Shown: in pieces, positions 8,033 through 17,602 of the stretch
Layout of the letters: the number at the start of each line of letters is the position of its first letter
How positions within the stretch are numbered: position 1 is the first letter of the stretch
NCBI RefSeq assembly: GCF_000011065.1
Contig: NC_004663.1
Coordinates: forward strand, 3,844,001 to 3,908,000
Length of the DNA stretch: 64,000 nucleotides
Source of the DNA: Bacteroides thetaiotaomicron VPI-5482
Lineage (GTDB): Bacteria > Bacteroidota > Bacteroidia > Bacteroidales > Bacteroidaceae
Reading direction: 5' to 3'
The notes under the pieces: model-generated
What the model saw: only the letters and a program-made list of their open reading frames with translations
What the model was told of the DNA's origin: nothing
Database searches by the model: none
Program-made: the position numbers and the translations under genes

Positions 8033-9619
8033 TTAAAGCGATTGATTCAATAAAGTTATAATCGAACGTGCCGGAATCCGGACTGTTCTTCCACTCTTCA
8101 CTTTCTCAACGGGTAGCAGATCTTCTCCTTCTACATCCGAAGTGCGATACACCTGCCATCGAGTTTTCTTGCCATTTATCTTATTGATTGAAAACTCTTT
8201 GTCTTCCTGCGCATAGTTAATGAGAACAACAGCGTATGAGCCGTCCGCATTTTGATAAGCAGAACACATCAGTCCTTTTTGGTCCGTATCGCCTCCGGGG
8301 ATTAAATTCCCCGCTTGATCGAAAGCAGAAACCGACAGGCGGACAGCTCCCGGACGGATGAAGCGACTATAATTACCCAAAGCCCACATGAGTTTGGAGT
8401 CTTCTACCCGACCATCCTTCAAGTCATCATTCGTGTATTCCCGAATCAGCCCGTCTTTATAATCGCCGCCGATGGCACGCCACCACTGCCAGCTCTTCGC
8501 TCCCGCATATACGATGTCATGATGGATGATACGGGCAACGTAAAGTGCTGTCTTCATCGTACGGTCGAAGCCGTGACCGCCGCCTATCTCTTCGTCATTC
8601 CCCATGATACAGGTTTCTGACTGCCAGAAGCCGACGTTGTATTTATCCAGAGCTTCACGCAGTTGGCAGCGCATGGCACGCAGTTCACTCAGAGGAGTCG
8701 TTGTCCAGTAACTATGACCAAGCATCAGTCGGGGCACATTGGGCGTATCACCCAAATACGTATCCACACTGTCCGGGCAGAAGAAAGCCTGAATCTGATA
8801 GCCACGCTGCCAGTCCGTCTGATGGGTACGGAGCATACAGCGATAGTCCGAAGACTCGTTCACCATAATCTGTGTATCCATTTTCCGGTTCACAAACTCC
8901 CGGCTCAGCAAACGGACGGTCCGGGCTACTTCCCGATTGGTTGCCGGAGAGCCTTCCTGCTTCGGTCCTACCCAGTTCCAATGCCCGTCCGGTTCGTTGA
9001 AAGGACAGATATAGTTGAACTTTATTCCGTCGTGCTTCTCTATTCCTTCTACTACATCGGCCAGGAAACGGGCATATTTCTCGTAACATTCCGGCTTCAG
9101 ATTGGCGGTTCCTCCACGACCGGTATTGGTAGCCAGACCGTTCTGAGTATAATATACGGGAGGGGAATTCAGAAATGCGAGGAATTTAGTGACGCCCCGT
9201 TCTTTTGCCAGTTTCAGAAAGTTGCGTTGCCCCTGTTGCTTGTTCCAGTCGTAGGTTCCGTCGGCTTGCAGAAAACATTCGGTACGCATCCACGAAGAAC
9301 CGATCTGACTGGCTTCCCCTTGTTCCGTACTGCCCGCCCCGACGTTGAAACGCCACAGAGACAAGCCGATTCCTTTCGGTTTTCCATTCGCATCGTTCTC
9401 TGTGCTGAAAAGCCAGTCGGCTATCTGGTTTTGTTTCTCCTGCGGCCACAAGCCAAGGATATGCATACTCCAGGCATCGGAAGCGCCGAAGTGTTCCATT
9501 GTCTGCAGAGGTTTGTCCACTTCAATCTGATAACGCAGGTCGGGGGCGGGTTGGGAACATCCGCCTACCATACCTATATATAAAAAAGCTAAGGCGACTG
9601 ACAGTAATTTATAGTTCAT
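8033..9619 (-). CDS. glycoside hydrolase family 30 lipoprotein
   Basis: A 528-residue secreted lipoprotein (lipobox ending at Cys21). The (beta/alpha)8 catalytic domain is GH30-like: acid/base Glu209 in CPFNEPDGHWNW and nucleophile Glu335 in FWQSETCIMG. A C-terminal beta domain (about 430-528; YAVVLINYAQEDKEF, ending ARSIITLLNQ) is typical of the family. GH30 enzymes of Bacteroides cut beta-1,6-glucans, beta-1,6-galactans or xylans; the subfamily cannot be fixed by eye. It is the last gene of the SusCD cluster but is separated from the DUF1735-type gene by a strong terminator (9756-9792) and carries its own promoter with a copy of the ATCATKCA-type operator. It probably acts at the cell surface or in the periplasm. 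Confidence 0.85.
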   Translation of the reverse strand: MNYKLLSVALAFLYIGMVGGCSQPAPDLRYQIEVDKPLQTMEHFGASDAWSMHILGLWPQEKQNQIADWLFSTENDANGKPKGIGLSLWRFNVGAGSTEQGEASQIGSSWMRTECFLQADGTYDWNKQQGQRNFLKLAKERGVTKFLAFLNSPPVYYTQNGLATNTGRGGTANLKPECYEKYARFLADVVEGIEKHDGIKFNYICPFNEPDGHWNWVGPKQEGSPATNREVARTVRLLSREFVNRKMDTQIMVNESSDYRCMLRTHQTDWQRGYQIQAFFCPDSVDTYLGDTPNVPRLMLGHSYWTTTPLSELRAMRCQLREALDKYNVGFWQSETCIMGNDEEIGGGHGFDRTMKTALYVARIIHHDIVYAGAKSWQWWRAIGGDYKDGLIREYTNDDLKDGRVEDSKLMWALGNYSRFIRPGAVRLSVSAFDQAGNLIPGGDTDQKGLMCSAYQNADGSYAVVLINYAQEDKEFSINKINGKKTRWQVYRTSDVEGEDLLPVEKVKSGRTVRIPARSIITLLNQSL

Positions 9620-9657
9620 CGTGAAATTTGTTTTTTATAATTTTTAAAGTGATAGTA

Positions 9658-9724
9658 CAAAAATACGTGATTACGGCTAACTTTAGGGAATACAAAACGA
9701 CCAAAAACTACCACAAATCTTGCA
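9658..9724 (-). promoter_or_regulatory. GH30 promoter with operator D
   Basis: On the minus strand TATTTTTG (9665-9658) is the -7 box, about 38 bp before the ATG. Operator half-sites related to ATCATKCA lie at 9696 (degenerate, AACGACCA) and 9717 (ATCTTGCA), 21 bp apart. The offset of 31 bp from the -7 box matches the three other sites of the locus. It is the weakest of the four. Confidence 0.5.
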
Positions 9725-9755
9725 ATGTCACAAATTATAAGGCTGAATAAAAACA

Positions 9756-9792
9756 AACTGGCAGGTTTAAGAATTCCTTAAACCTGCCAGTT
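9756..9792 (-). terminator. intrinsic terminator after the DUF1735-type gene
   Basis: A perfect 16-bp stem (AACTGGCAGGTTTAAG and its complement) with a 5-nt loop, followed on the minus strand by TTGTTTTTATT. It lies between the DUF1735-type gene and GH30 and should end most SusCD transcripts. Confidence 0.85.
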
Positions 9793-9870
9793 ATTATTTC
9801 ATCGACTTAAAGCAACACCTTTTTCTACCTTGCTGATAACCTAATTCAGTTACCAGATTTATAAGCTCAT

Positions 9871-10758
9871 TTAGTTGCTACCTGCATCTTCATCCTGATA
9901 GGTAAACGTACCCACCATCTGATAAGTCTTGCCATCCGCAGTATACTTATAATCTACATTAAAGACTTTCGAGTTCTGATTATAAGTACATGTACCATCA
10001 ATCAAGTCAAAGTCCTCCCATGCCGAGATAGTGACATTGTTACCAGCATCAACTTTCAGTACAACAGCATGTTTCTTGATATTGGCAGTTGTTTCTGCCT
10101 GTTGCTCGTTATAGAAACGCACTGCATTTTCTTCTGTAGCTTTCAATGTTCTGACTATAGTAATAGAAGTGGATGCAACTATTTCATCATTACTATCCAG
10201 TTCGTGCCGAAGAGCTTTGAAGATGTAATTACCTGAGTATTTATTTACCAGATTGAAGGATACAATAAGTGCCGAGTCCTTCTGGTTGATCTCATAACCG
10301 GCAGAAGAAGAAGCAATCTTGAAAGTTATCGCATAGAGCGAATCGCACTCCAGACCTTCTGTTTTAACTTTAAAGGGAACTCTCGCATAAGTTTCGCCGG
10401 CTTTCAATGTAGTAGTATAAGAAGGTACCTCAAAAGCACTGGTAGCAAGTCCCTGATATTTGATATCAGTCGCAAGGAACTTGAACTTTTTATTATACCA
10501 GTCAATTACACTGTTATGGCTTTCCAGAGTCACATCCACATTCCCGTCAATCAAAAGAGAGCCACTTACACCCACTGTAATGAATCCTTCCTGCACTTCA
10601 CTGCTATAAGCAAGTTCTTTAGTCACAAGATTGCTGGAAGCGCCGATCAGATAGAGTGTCTTCTTATATTGCTCCTTATCAAGCGGGCTTTCATAATCAC
10701 AGCTACTTAAAACGACCAATAACAAAAGTATCGGATATAGTATTTTATTGATATTCAT
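9871..10758 (-). CDS. DUF1735/DUF4361-type lipoprotein
   Basis: A 295-residue lipoprotein (lipobox LSSC, Cys20). The N-terminal part, about 25-160, resembles the DUF1735 (BT_3987-like) Ig-fold found in SusD-linked surface proteins (TLYLIGASSNLV; YTTTLKAGETYARVPFKV). The C-terminal part, about 165-290, resembles DUF4361, a compact beta domain (NKYSGNYIFKALRHE; ISAWEDFDLIDGTCTYN). It lies 48 bp downstream of susD in the same operon, in the position of surface glycan-binding proteins (SusE/F-like), so a ligand-binding role at the cell surface is likely. The ligand is unknown. Confidence 0.75.
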   Translation of the reverse strand: MNINKILYPILLLLVVLSSCDYESPLDKEQYKKTLYLIGASSNLVTKELAYSSEVQEGFITVGVSGSLLIDGNVDVTLESHNSVIDWYNKKFKFLATDIKYQGLATSAFEVPSYTTTLKAGETYARVPFKVKTEGLECDSLYAITFKIASSSAGYEINQKDSALIVSFNLVNKYSGNYIFKALRHELDSNDEIVASTSITIVRTLKATEENAVRFYNEQQAETTANIKKHAVVLKVDAGNNVTISAWEDFDLIDGTCTYNQNSKVFNVDYKYTADGKTYQMVGTFTYQDEDAGSN

Positions 10759-10806
10759 AACAAACGTTTTTTACTTAATTATTAATTCTGTACTTCGTGT
10801 GCAAAA

Positions 10807-12789
10807 TTACCATCCCGGATTCTGAACCAGTTTCGGGTTCTTATCCATCGTTGTACGAGGGATAGGCAGGAAGTAATCTTTATAAGAGAATACACGATGC
10901 GAACGAGTATTATTGATCACTGTTTCCGTATGGAATGCTTTACGGTCTGTGCTACGTGCAGCAATGTTCATACCTGTTACAGGCTCATTGTATGCATCGA
11001 TTGCATCTCCCCATCTACGCAAATCGTGATAACGTCTGCCTTCACAGAAAAACTCCACCCGTCTTTCACGCTTAATCAAATCCCGCATCGTAGTCACATC
11101 CCTTGCATCATCCGCTGTAATGCCCGGCAAACCGGCTCTATAGCGAACCATATTAAAGTATTTCACCATCTCGTCTACATCACGGCTCACTGTAATCCCA
11201 TTCTCTTCGTCGGTATATGTATTACTTCCCAACTCATTCAATGCTTCCACATAGTTGAGCAGCACCTCTGCATAACGCATGATCGGGAAAGTTTTCGACT
11301 TCATCATACCTTTCAGCTGATCCTCTACATAATGAATGTACTTCTTGCAGGTAAAACCAGTGTGGTTATAATCTTCAGGATGATCGGACGACGGTGCAGC
11401 AGTACCATTAGCATAGTAAGTAACTGTCTGCTTAGTCTGATTACCTTCGGTTCCGATGTAAGAAAGTCCGCTCCAGTAGCAATGGTTAAAACCTACGCTG
11501 GCATAGAAACGCATTTCCATCTTATCAAACATCTTAGCAGCATCGGACGGAAGTGTATAGTCAGAGAAAGACTGTGAACTACCACCAATGGCTTCCCAGT
11601 AATTTGTGGGATAAAGTGGTGAGTTATTGATGTCGCTACCGTCTTCCATACGGAAAGCTTTCACAGTCGCATAAGTAATATTCAACCCATTACCACCACC
11701 CAGGCTCGTAGGAGTAGCAATCCATGCCGGAGAGTCGCCAGCTGTACTAGAGTAGCCGCACATATAAATAAACTCGTCATTATTATAAGCCGGAGTTTCA
11801 CCATTGAACATAAAAGCATAAGAACGAAGCGCATCTATACCTCCCGCTCCATTAGGATAGTTTTCGTCAGGCACATTCTCCGGTAGCGGTTTTGTGTCTA
11901 GTTTTCTCTCAACAGTGTGCAGCTTATATTTAAAGCTACCAGCTTCCGAACCCTTAATCAAACGTTTGGCAAGAAGAGCGGCTGTTCCCCATTTGGATTC
12001 GTCTTTGACTTGAGGCATAAAGTTGGTACCGTCCGAACGCTTCCAATCAGCATAAAACTCATTTCCGTTGTACCAAGGACTTGCTTCGATCAGTCTTACT
12101 CTTCCCATCAATGCCAATGCCGCTCCCGAAGTAGGCAGATTGACTAGGGTAGACGTACGGCTGGAAGGAAGATATTCGTATGCTTTCTCGAAATTCTCGC
12201 AGATATAGTTAATACAATTCTCGTATGTCTCTCTTTCCAATGACATGCTTTCCGCACTGGCATCCACATCATAAGCCATCTCAGGCACAATGGGCACAGG
12301 TCCGTAAGCCTCTACCAGTTTATAATAGAAATAAGCTCTCAAGAAATAACAACGTCCCATAAAGTCACGCAAATCGCTCGTAGTAATATCCTCACATTCA
12401 TTGATTCTTTCCAAGACGAGGTTGGCTTTACGAATACCTTTATACCAAGTACCATAGTTATTATAGAAATCACTCTGTGGAGTCACTTCGTCCACCATCA
12501 GCTGGATAGCTTTATGACGGGAGTCATTCCATGATGTAAAGTTCTCGTCCGAAGCTCCCTGATAAGGCGACCAAGCATTGGTCCACAAGTCTCCTTCATT
12601 AGGTAATAACTTTCCGGCACCATTGATATATTCTTCCAGATATTCCTTACGTTTAAATACAGAGTCTAGCTCAAAAATCTCATCGAAGTATGAGTCTACA
12701 TCCAGGTAGTCGTCACAGGAGGTAAACATACTTCCTGTGCAACACATCAGTGCCATAGCGGCTATGCAATATATTTTTCTGAAATTCAT
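10807..12789 (-). CDS. SusD/RagB family glycan-binding lipoprotein
   Basis: A 660-residue outer-membrane lipoprotein (lipobox MFTSC, Cys25). The TPR-like SusD fold is recognisable from NEGDLWTNAWSPYQGAS and FYNNYGTWYKGIRKANLVLERI, then MGRCYFLRAYFYYKLVEAYG, a conserved SusD segment. The C-terminal RagB/SusD domain includes FPIMRYAEVLLNYVEALNELG and TMRDLIKRERRVEFFCEGRRYHDLRRWG and ends in LVQNPGW. SusD proteins form the lid on the SusC barrel and bind oligosaccharide. The gene follows susC by 39 bp and precedes the DUF1735-type gene. At 660 residues it is somewhat longer than the usual 500-600. Confidence 0.95.
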   Translation of the reverse strand: MNFRKIYCIAAMALMCCTGSMFTSCDDYLDVDSYFDEIFELDSVFKRKEYLEEYINGAGKLLPNEGDLWTNAWSPYQGASDENFTSWNDSRHKAIQLMVDEVTPQSDFYNNYGTWYKGIRKANLVLERINECEDITTSDLRDFMGRCYFLRAYFYYKLVEAYGPVPIVPEMAYDVDASAESMSLERETYENCINYICENFEKAYEYLPSSRTSTLVNLPTSGAALALMGRVRLIEASPWYNGNEFYADWKRSDGTNFMPQVKDESKWGTAALLAKRLIKGSEAGSFKYKLHTVERKLDTKPLPENVPDENYPNGAGGIDALRSYAFMFNGETPAYNNDEFIYMCGYSSTAGDSPAWIATPTSLGGGNGLNITYATVKAFRMEDGSDINNSPLYPTNYWEAIGGSSQSFSDYTLPSDAAKMFDKMEMRFYASVGFNHCYWSGLSYIGTEGNQTKQTVTYYANGTAAPSSDHPEDYNHTGFTCKKYIHYVEDQLKGMMKSKTFPIMRYAEVLLNYVEALNELGSNTYTDEENGITVSRDVDEMVKYFNMVRYRAGLPGITADDARDVTTMRDLIKRERRVEFFCEGRRYHDLRRWGDAIDAYNEPVTGMNIAARSTDRKAFHTETVINNTRSHRVFSYKDYFLPIPRTTMDKNPKLVQNPGW

Positions 12790-12828
12790 AATTATACGAT
12801 TTATGATAATGTTACAATTGAAACGGGA

Positions 12829-15800
12829 TTAAAACGTCACATTAAGCTGAAGGGTGAATTTCCGTTGCAGAGGATACACGGCACCGTTTGACGATGCCTG
12901 CTCCGGGTCCCAAAGTTTCACCTTATCCCATACGTGCAGGTTTTCGCCTACAAGGCTCAAGGTAGCGTTCTGTACACTAATCTTATCTCGCAACCATGCG
13001 CTGGTGAATCTATAAGACAACTCGATATTTTTCAATCTGAAATAGCGGCCATCTGCCAACCAAAAGGTAGATGGGCGGTTATTGTTCTTATTCTCACCAT
13101 AAGTCAGACGCGGGAAACGCGCGTTCGGATTTTCCGTACTAGCGTCACCGGAATATTCTCTCGGTGTCCAGCGATTCTTTTGATCAGCTACAATGTTAAG
13201 TACATTGCCTCGCGTTTCCCAAGCAAACGGATAGTATCCTGACCCCCCATAGAAATATTGCACTTTACCTACACCTTCAAAGAAAATGCTGGCAGTAAAC
13301 TGTTTGTATCTGAATTCAGCAGCAAAACCATACTGAAGAGTCGGAGTATTCGAATAGGATAACGGTACAATATCATCATCATTGATAACACCATCACCAT
13401 TGACATCTTTATACTTAATGTCACCTGGACGCACATCAGAAGAATAGGTTTGAACAGGACTACTTTCAATATCTGCCTGATCTTTGAACAAACCTAAAGA
13501 TATCAAACCGCGTTGCACTCCATAAGGAACGTCTACAAAAGACTGATAAGGATATACTACGCCTGATTGCTCCCAATAGGTTACGTTATTGCGGGCGAAT
13601 GTCCAGTTGCCACGAACTGTCATTCCAAAATCTTTGGTGAAATTATGGTTGAACGTTATGTTTCCATCAAATCCCCATGATTCCATTCCACCGATGTTGG
13701 TATACGGATTGGTTACAAAACCTGCTTCTTCAGGAATGTTGGCACGTTGCTGGAAGATACCTTTGTTTTTATCCTTAAAGATGTCGGCAGTCAGTTCCAC
13801 TTTGTCATTAAACATTTTCAGGTCTACACCAATATCCATTTTGGTTGTCTCTTCCCAGTTCAAGTCATTGGCACCTACGCGGCTCTCGCCAACGGTGCTA
13901 CCAGGCCATGTTACTGAGCTATAATCGGTAGACACAGTAGAAAGGTACGGGAAGCGGATTTTCTTGATACGGTCATTACCTACTTTACCCAAAGAAGCTC
14001 TGAGTTTGAAGAAATCGAGGAACGGAAGTTTTTCACGCGTCCATTCATACTGAGTAGGCACCCATCCCAAAGCTACTGCCGGGAACCACCCGTAGCGGTT
14101 GCCTTTCTTGAATTGCTCGGAACCGGTATATCCTACATTGAATTCAAACATATAAGTATCCTTATAAGAATAAGTAGCACGAGCAGAAATAGCCTGATAA
14201 CGTTTAGGAATGGAACGAATTCTTTCATCCAATGTGGTGTCGTCATCATCATTATTCAGATAAGAGTCTTTATTTTCCTGACGGTAGGCATTAAGTAATC
14301 CGGTCACACGATGGTCTTCGCCAAAGATTCTTTCGTAATTGATATTTCCTTCAAAATAATACTGACGGGCAATGCGGCGATAATCGCTGTAAGTCATATC
14401 AGTAGCACTCGATGTACGTTTAGAGATCAATGCTCCATTCTGCTTTCTTCCTGTGGCGTAATATAAGTCCGGAGTCTTGGTACGATACTGGTCAAAGTAG
14501 CCGGTATAGTTAAATGAGAATACGCCTCTTGCAGACAATCCTTTTGTGATGAAATCCAACTTCTGATTCAGACTGGCATTCATACGGGTGGCCTGTGTTT
14601 CACTGATCTTATACCCTGTATAGTTCAACTGTACATAAGGAGAAACCTCATCCGAGTTTCTACCAAATGATGGAAGAGTACCATTGGAGTATTTCACCGG
14701 AACGATTGTTGCCGGAAGATTAGCTTGCGCCGACCATAATGCATTGTTATTATCACCATATCCCGGAGAATTACGTTTAGTGATAATCGTTTCCATATTC
14801 AAAGAGAGTAGAGTTGTTTTAGTCATATTGGCGTCTACGTTCGCTCTGAAATTATATTGATGGTAATCCACATTAGTATTATGTTTACTTACCGACTTAT
14901 CTTGTTTGAAAACAGCTCCTTGGTTCATGATACCCATACTTACATAATAACGTGCATTGGTACCACCACCAGAAAGACTCAGGTGATGTTGATTGTCAAT
15001 CACATAGTCATTCAGAATCACATCTCTCCAATTCACATTCGGATAAAGATCCGGATCGAGACCGGAACGGAACAGTTGGATTTCAGAATTAGTATAAATC
15101 GGATTCTTACCTCTGACAACACGTGCTTCATTAGCAAGGTTTGCATAGCCCACTGCATCTACATACTCCGGCATGCGGGGAGAATAGGAATATGTGGCAT
15201 TTGTCTTGAAGTTAACAGTTAACTTACCGGCTTTACCTCTCTTGGTAGTTACAATTACTACGCCATTGGCACCACGCACACCATATACGGCAGTTGCCGA
15301 AGCATCTTTCAAAACTGAGAAACTTTCAATATCGGCAGGGTCAAGTGTATTCAAGTCTCCTTCCACACCGTCAATCAAAATCAATGCTGAAGCGTTTGCA
15401 CCAAATGTACTGATACCGCGTACCCAGAACTCAGAGAAGTTATTGCCCGGCTCACCACTACGAGTCACACCAATGATACCCGGCACACGACCTTGAAGCA
15501 TATTGGATACAGAAGTGGCGGGAACCTGCAACTGTGCCGGATCAACAGAAGTAATAGCTCCTACAACAGAAACTTTACGCTGAGAACCACGACCTACTAC
15601 CACTACTTCATCCAAACTACTGATACTTTGTTTCAAGACAATAGTCTCACGCTCTTTAGACTCTGTTATTTTAACTTCTTTATTCTCAAAACCTACATAA
15701 GAGAAAACAATGGTAGACTTGGGAGGAATATTGTTTAAACGGAACTTTCCATCCAGATCAGTAATTACACCAATGGAGGTTCCTTTTACAGCAACACTCA

Positions 15801-15924
15801 CGCCTATAAGTTCAAATCCATCTTCACCGATGACAGTACCGGAATATGTCAACCCTCCCTGAGCGTATGCCATAGAAGAAAAGAGACTGCATATTATAAA
15901 TAAGATGCTTATTATTTTTTTCAT
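12829..15924 (-). CDS. SusC/RagA family TonB-linked outer-membrane transporter
   Basis: A 1031-residue transporter. The signal peptide ends at AYAQ (residue 22). Then come a carboxypeptidase-regulatory-like domain (about 27-105), a TonB box (LDEVVVVGRG), a plug with SVSNMLQGRVPGIIG, ALILIDGVEG and IESFSVLKDASATAVYG, and a 22-strand barrel ending in RKFTLQLNVTF. It imports oligosaccharides released at the surface, using TonB energy, together with the SusD lid encoded next. It is the second gene of the operon, 22 bp after the TIG/NHL lipoprotein gene. Codon use and length are standard for the family. Confidence 0.96.
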   Translation of the reverse strand: MKKIISILFIICSLFSSMAYAQGGLTYSGTVIGEDGFELIGVSVAVKGTSIGVITDLDGKFRLNNIPPKSTIVFSYVGFENKEVKITESKERETIVLKQSISSLDEVVVVGRGSQRKVSVVGAITSVDPAQLQVPATSVSNMLQGRVPGIIGVTRSGEPGNNFSEFWVRGISTFGANASALILIDGVEGDLNTLDPADIESFSVLKDASATAVYGVRGANGVVIVTTKRGKAGKLTVNFKTNATYSYSPRMPEYVDAVGYANLANEARVVRGKNPIYTNSEIQLFRSGLDPDLYPNVNWRDVILNDYVIDNQHHLSLSGGGTNARYYVSMGIMNQGAVFKQDKSVSKHNTNVDYHQYNFRANVDANMTKTTLLSLNMETIITKRNSPGYGDNNNALWSAQANLPATIVPVKYSNGTLPSFGRNSDEVSPYVQLNYTGYKISETQATRMNASLNQKLDFITKGLSARGVFSFNYTGYFDQYRTKTPDLYYATGRKQNGALISKRTSSATDMTYSDYRRIARQYYFEGNINYERIFGEDHRVTGLLNAYRQENKDSYLNNDDDDTTLDERIRSIPKRYQAISARATYSYKDTYMFEFNVGYTGSEQFKKGNRYGWFPAVALGWVPTQYEWTREKLPFLDFFKLRASLGKVGNDRIKKIRFPYLSTVSTDYSSVTWPGSTVGESRVGANDLNWEETTKMDIGVDLKMFNDKVELTADIFKDKNKGIFQQRANIPEEAGFVTNPYTNIGGMESWGFDGNITFNHNFTKDFGMTVRGNWTFARNNVTYWEQSGVVYPYQSFVDVPYGVQRGLISLGLFKDQADIESSPVQTYSSDVRPGDIKYKDVNGDGVINDDDIVPLSYSNTPTLQYGFAAEFRYKQFTASIFFEGVGKVQYFYGGSGYYPFAWETRGNVLNIVADQKNRWTPREYSGDASTENPNARFPRLTYGENKNNNRPSTFWLADGRYFRLKNIELSYRFTSAWLRDKISVQNATLSLVGENLHVWDKVKLWDPEQASSNGAVYPLQRKFTLQLNVTF

Positions 15925-15946
15925 GATTAAATTCTGATTAATGTGT

Positions 15947-17248
15947 TTATTCTATTGAATACTTTCTTAATGCCGGCTCGTAGCGCATAGCAATCCAGTA
16001 ACCACCATTCCCGTCATAGCTAATATCTTGAGGTCCATTAAATAAAGCAATATCAGGTGAACCATCATCGGTTCCATGTACAGTGGATGTACCCAATACA
16101 GTAGTTACATATCTTTTCTCCATATTCTCATCATAAGCGATTTTACGTATTACGTGACTATTATCCCCCTGACAAACGAAAATATTACCATCTTCATCTA
16201 TTGTAAGACCACGTAAATACTGGAATTTTGCTTCATCAGCCAAAAAACCGTCTGTAGTTCCTGTATTATTCTGGTTAATCTGCTCGTAAGCATGTGTACC
16301 ATCTTCTTTTACCCAAACTTTCAGAATCTTATTTTTATCAGTAGTTACATAGAAACAATCTTCAAAAGCACTATAAGCAATGTAAGCAAAAGGACCACCA
16401 CTAAAATCATTATGTTCAAACAAAATCTCATTATGAGTCGGATTATCTACTTCAATACGTCCCAAACGACCATTAGCCGTTACATAATACAACCATTGAT
16501 TATCACCATTCAAAGCCACAGCCCAAACATCGGTACCTGAACTGATATCACTTAGTCGAGAAGGAACCCATGCCTGCGATTTCTTATAAACATAAACGGT
16601 ATTAGCACCATTAATAGTAGCACCATAAGCCAATGTTTTATCATTAGATACCGCCACTTTCCCAACCACAGGACCGCTTTGGATAGTAATTACAGCATCT
16701 TCGTCTATAGAAATATAACGCACACTATTATTATTCCATGCCTGACCTACAATACCCGACTGTTCATCAATGCAAGCTACACCAAACATCTGCCCAAAAG
16801 TTGCCTCAGCCAGACTTCCATCTTTACCGGCACCATCAGCTTGTACAAAATCACCGGCAATAGTAGATACATTCTCAGAAACAGAATACTTAAAAGTCTC
16901 ATCAGCCACCACAGTCTGATCATTCACCTTAACCGTAATCTTATTGAAACCTTCTGCCTGACGTGGTGCCATACAATAAATCGTAGTATTATCTACTCCC
17001 ACTACGGCAGCCTTGTTCTCCTTTTCCATATTATCAGTAAATAATACGGTTACCGCAGATTTGTCATTTCCAAAGTTATTACCTATAATAATCACTTTCT
17101 CTGCTACCCGACCGGTGTCCGGCGTAAAATAGTCAATAGTGACAGGTTTGTTCGGGTCATAGGAATCCGTACCTGATTCCTTGTTGTCATTACAGCACAT
17201 CAGCACCAACGACAAAAACCCTAATAAGGGAAGAAATAGTCTTTTCAT
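15947..17248 (-). CDS. IPT/TIG and NHL-propeller lipoprotein
   Basis: A 433-residue lipoprotein (lipobox at LMCC, residues 17-20). Residues about 35-118 form an IPT/TIG Ig-like domain (ITIDYFTPDTG-like opening, KVIIIGNNFGNDKSAVTVLF). From about 130 onward NHL-type repeats build a propeller (FVQADGAGKDGSLAEATFGQMFGV; TDGFLADEAKFQYLRGLTIDEDGNIFVCQ; FNGPQDISYDGNGGYWIAM). This architecture is common as the extra surface protein in Bacteroides SusCD operons. Here it is the first gene of the operon, with an approximately 190-nt leader from the promoter at 17445-17452. It is probably surface-exposed and glycan-binding; no catalytic motif is visible. Confidence 0.85.
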   Translation of the reverse strand: MKRLFLPLLGFLSLVLMCCNDNKESGTDSYDPNKPVTIDYFTPDTGRVAEKVIIIGNNFGNDKSAVTVLFTDNMEKENKAAVVGVDNTTIYCMAPRQAEGFNKITVKVNDQTVVADETFKYSVSENVSTIAGDFVQADGAGKDGSLAEATFGQMFGVACIDEQSGIVGQAWNNNSVRYISIDEDAVITIQSGPVVGKVAVSNDKTLAYGATINGANTVYVYKKSQAWVPSRLSDISSGTDVWAVALNGDNQWLYYVTANGRLGRIEVDNPTHNEILFEHNDFSGGPFAYIAYSAFEDCFYVTTDKNKILKVWVKEDGTHAYEQINQNNTGTTDGFLADEAKFQYLRGLTIDEDGNIFVCQGDNSHVIRKIAYDENMEKRYVTTVLGTSTVHGTDDGSPDIALFNGPQDISYDGNGGYWIAMRYEPALRKYSIE

Positions 17249-17602
17249 AACGTTTTTCTTTTTACATATTAAATTATTGGTTCACTAAAAATTCTTTATT
17301 GGCATATCAGCGTTATAAACGCAGGAAGATAAAACAGCACATATAATCAGGAAAAAGACATCGATTGACGAATGACTTTAGTTTTTTAAAGATTATATTA
17401 GTTTTCATTTTCATAATATTAGTTTATTTCGTTGTTATCTACAGCAAAGATACGAATGAGTGTAGATTTTACATTATAAAAATCATTCAAAAAACGTAGA
17501 GAATCATTCATAAACGATTTACACACGTTGGCTGCAAGAAACACAACTCCTTTCTTCCTCTTTAACAGGACTTTATATGAATATGAATAATATAGATCGA
17601 GT
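17249..17602. other. regulatory gap between the TIG gene and the MG2/plug gene
   Basis: A 354-bp AT-rich gap with no coding frame. It holds the long 5' leader of the SusCD operon, a small hairpin (GCGTT-ATA-AACGC near 17310), the -7 box and operator A. Confidence 0.7.
17445..17510 (-). promoter_or_regulatory. SusCD operon promoter with operator A
   Basis: On the minus strand TATCTTTG (17452-17445) is the -7 box. Two identical copies of ATCATTCA (plus-strand sense) start at 17482 and 17503, exactly 21 bp apart, 30 bp upstream of the box. Same-face direct repeats here suit a dimeric AraC-type activator, for which the hybrid regulator at 20475 is the obvious candidate. Confidence 0.7.

Noticed and set aside
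8663..9583. 306-codon plus-strand frame opposite GH30
   Set aside because: Shadow of the GH30 coding strand; composition is not protein-like and no motif is present.
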